Source: Paramacrobiotus metropolitanus
Lineage: Eukaryota > Tardigrada > Eutardigrada > Parachela > Macrobiotidae
Reading direction: 5' to 3'
Length of the DNA stretch: 64,000 nucleotides
NCBI RefSeq assembly: GCF_019649055.1
Contig: NW_026570395.1
Span: 140,811 to 204,810 of the forward strand
Made by a program: the position numbers and the translations under genes. Shown here piece by piece: positions 63,661 to 64,000 of this stretch (position 1 is the first letter of the stretch; every line of letters begins with the position of its first letter). The notes below the pieces were generated by a model, which was not told the origin of the DNA, ran no database searches, and saw nothing but the letters and a program-made list of their open reading frames with translations.

Positions 63661-64000
63661 GAACCAACGCACACGGCGTATGAGTTGGCCTAGCTGATCA
63701 AGGAACTGAACCAGGCGTTTCGGGATAAGGAAAAACGGAACTCGGTAACAGATAAAAAAGGCTCAAATCGTCGCCAAGAGAAGAAAGCAAAGCGTCGTTA
63801 GTGGCTTCATTGTTAAAGGTCACTCGGTAACGGTGAGGAAGGCCACCAACCGAGAAGAACGAAAGGTCACTAAACGCGATGCTGGAAGAGGAGCCAGAGG
63901 GTCAACCTGAAAGTTGACGAAAGAAAGTCATCTGAAACTGGCGAGGAAGGACCGCCGCCAGTTGAAAAGCAAAAGGTCACAGAATACCGCTCAAGCAGAT

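Larger units (their letters stand above)
54069..64000 (+). mobile_element. Gag-protease retroelement rich in hairpins and AAGGTCA words, runs off the right edge
   Basis: In order: a structured leader/LTR-like part (54.07-55.58 kb) with promoter signals, Gag (55.6-59.64 kb), a hairpin-dense spacer (59.65-61.15 kb), retropepsin (about 61.15-61.9 kb), then broken frames to the edge. Reverse transcriptase and integrase are not visible and should lie beyond 64000 if present. A Ty3/gypsy-like affiliation is suggested by the capsid, CCHC and DTGA order, but is not proven. Frames are interrupted at about 55.79, 57.98 and 59.64 kb, so the copy is either decayed or uses recoding. The left boundary is set at the end of unrelated sequence next to the membrane protein gene; no second LTR is in view. 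Confidence 0.7.

Noticed and set aside
1..64000. CRISPR arrays, bacterial operons, tRNA or rRNA genes
   Set aside because: Introns, splice sites and eukaryotic transposons dominate. I searched for tRNA B-box-like words and saw none in a convincing cloverleaf context. The regular repeats are minisatellites or hairpins, not spacer arrays.

Overview
The window is eukaryotic nuclear DNA from an invertebrate animal. The genes have short GT-AG introns (about 60-490 nt), secreted Cys-rich and Ig-domain proteins, a Rough-type homeobox gene, and abundant Helitron, LINE, LTR and MITE sequence. An ecdysozoan, possibly a tardigrade or another compact-genome panarthropod, fits. The sequence alone does not prove this.

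Layout. 1-4216: minus-strand Helitron, frameshifted, with a spliced Rep gene. 5.5-6.9 kb: decayed EB-module gene; its intact paralogue is at 21.4-22.9 kb. 12.2-13.4 kb and 52.5-53.9 kb: two paralogous single-pass membrane proteins with an unusual cytoplasmic domain, faintly like a SEFIR domain. 17.4-18.8 kb and 41.7-44.1 kb: two paralogous secreted two-Ig proteins; each has a signal-peptide exon that I reconstructed. 25.1-26.0 kb: secreted Cys-repeat protein. 28.1-29.5 kb: intact DHRS1-like dehydrogenase. 30.3-32.2 kb: a copy with a 1-nt deletion. 49.9-51.3 kb: an inverted copy that is clearly dead. 52.2 kb: an orphan last exon. 33.3-37.0 kb: LTR-like element carrying a GC-rich minisatellite. 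38.2-39.9 kb: the homeobox gene. 45.4-49.7 kb: LINE with a 10-bp target-site duplication. Much of the window is therefore a mosaic of local duplications in which one copy stays intact and another decays.

54.1-64.0 kb (running off the right edge) is the most striking part. It is a retroelement with a long coiled-coil/capsid/zinc-knuckle/GQGGQ-rich Gag and a retropepsin. Its nucleic acid is saturated with two kinds of signal. One is about 60 copies of AAGGTCA/TGACCTT, lying in all reading frames and in non-coding parts. The other is families of small hairpins whose loops are invariant while their stems differ but stay self-complementary. The clearest family has 12 hairpins with loop AAAGTAA (two with one loop change), lying between gag and protease. 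This looks like selected RNA structure, or a mobile hairpin unit, and I know of no description of it.
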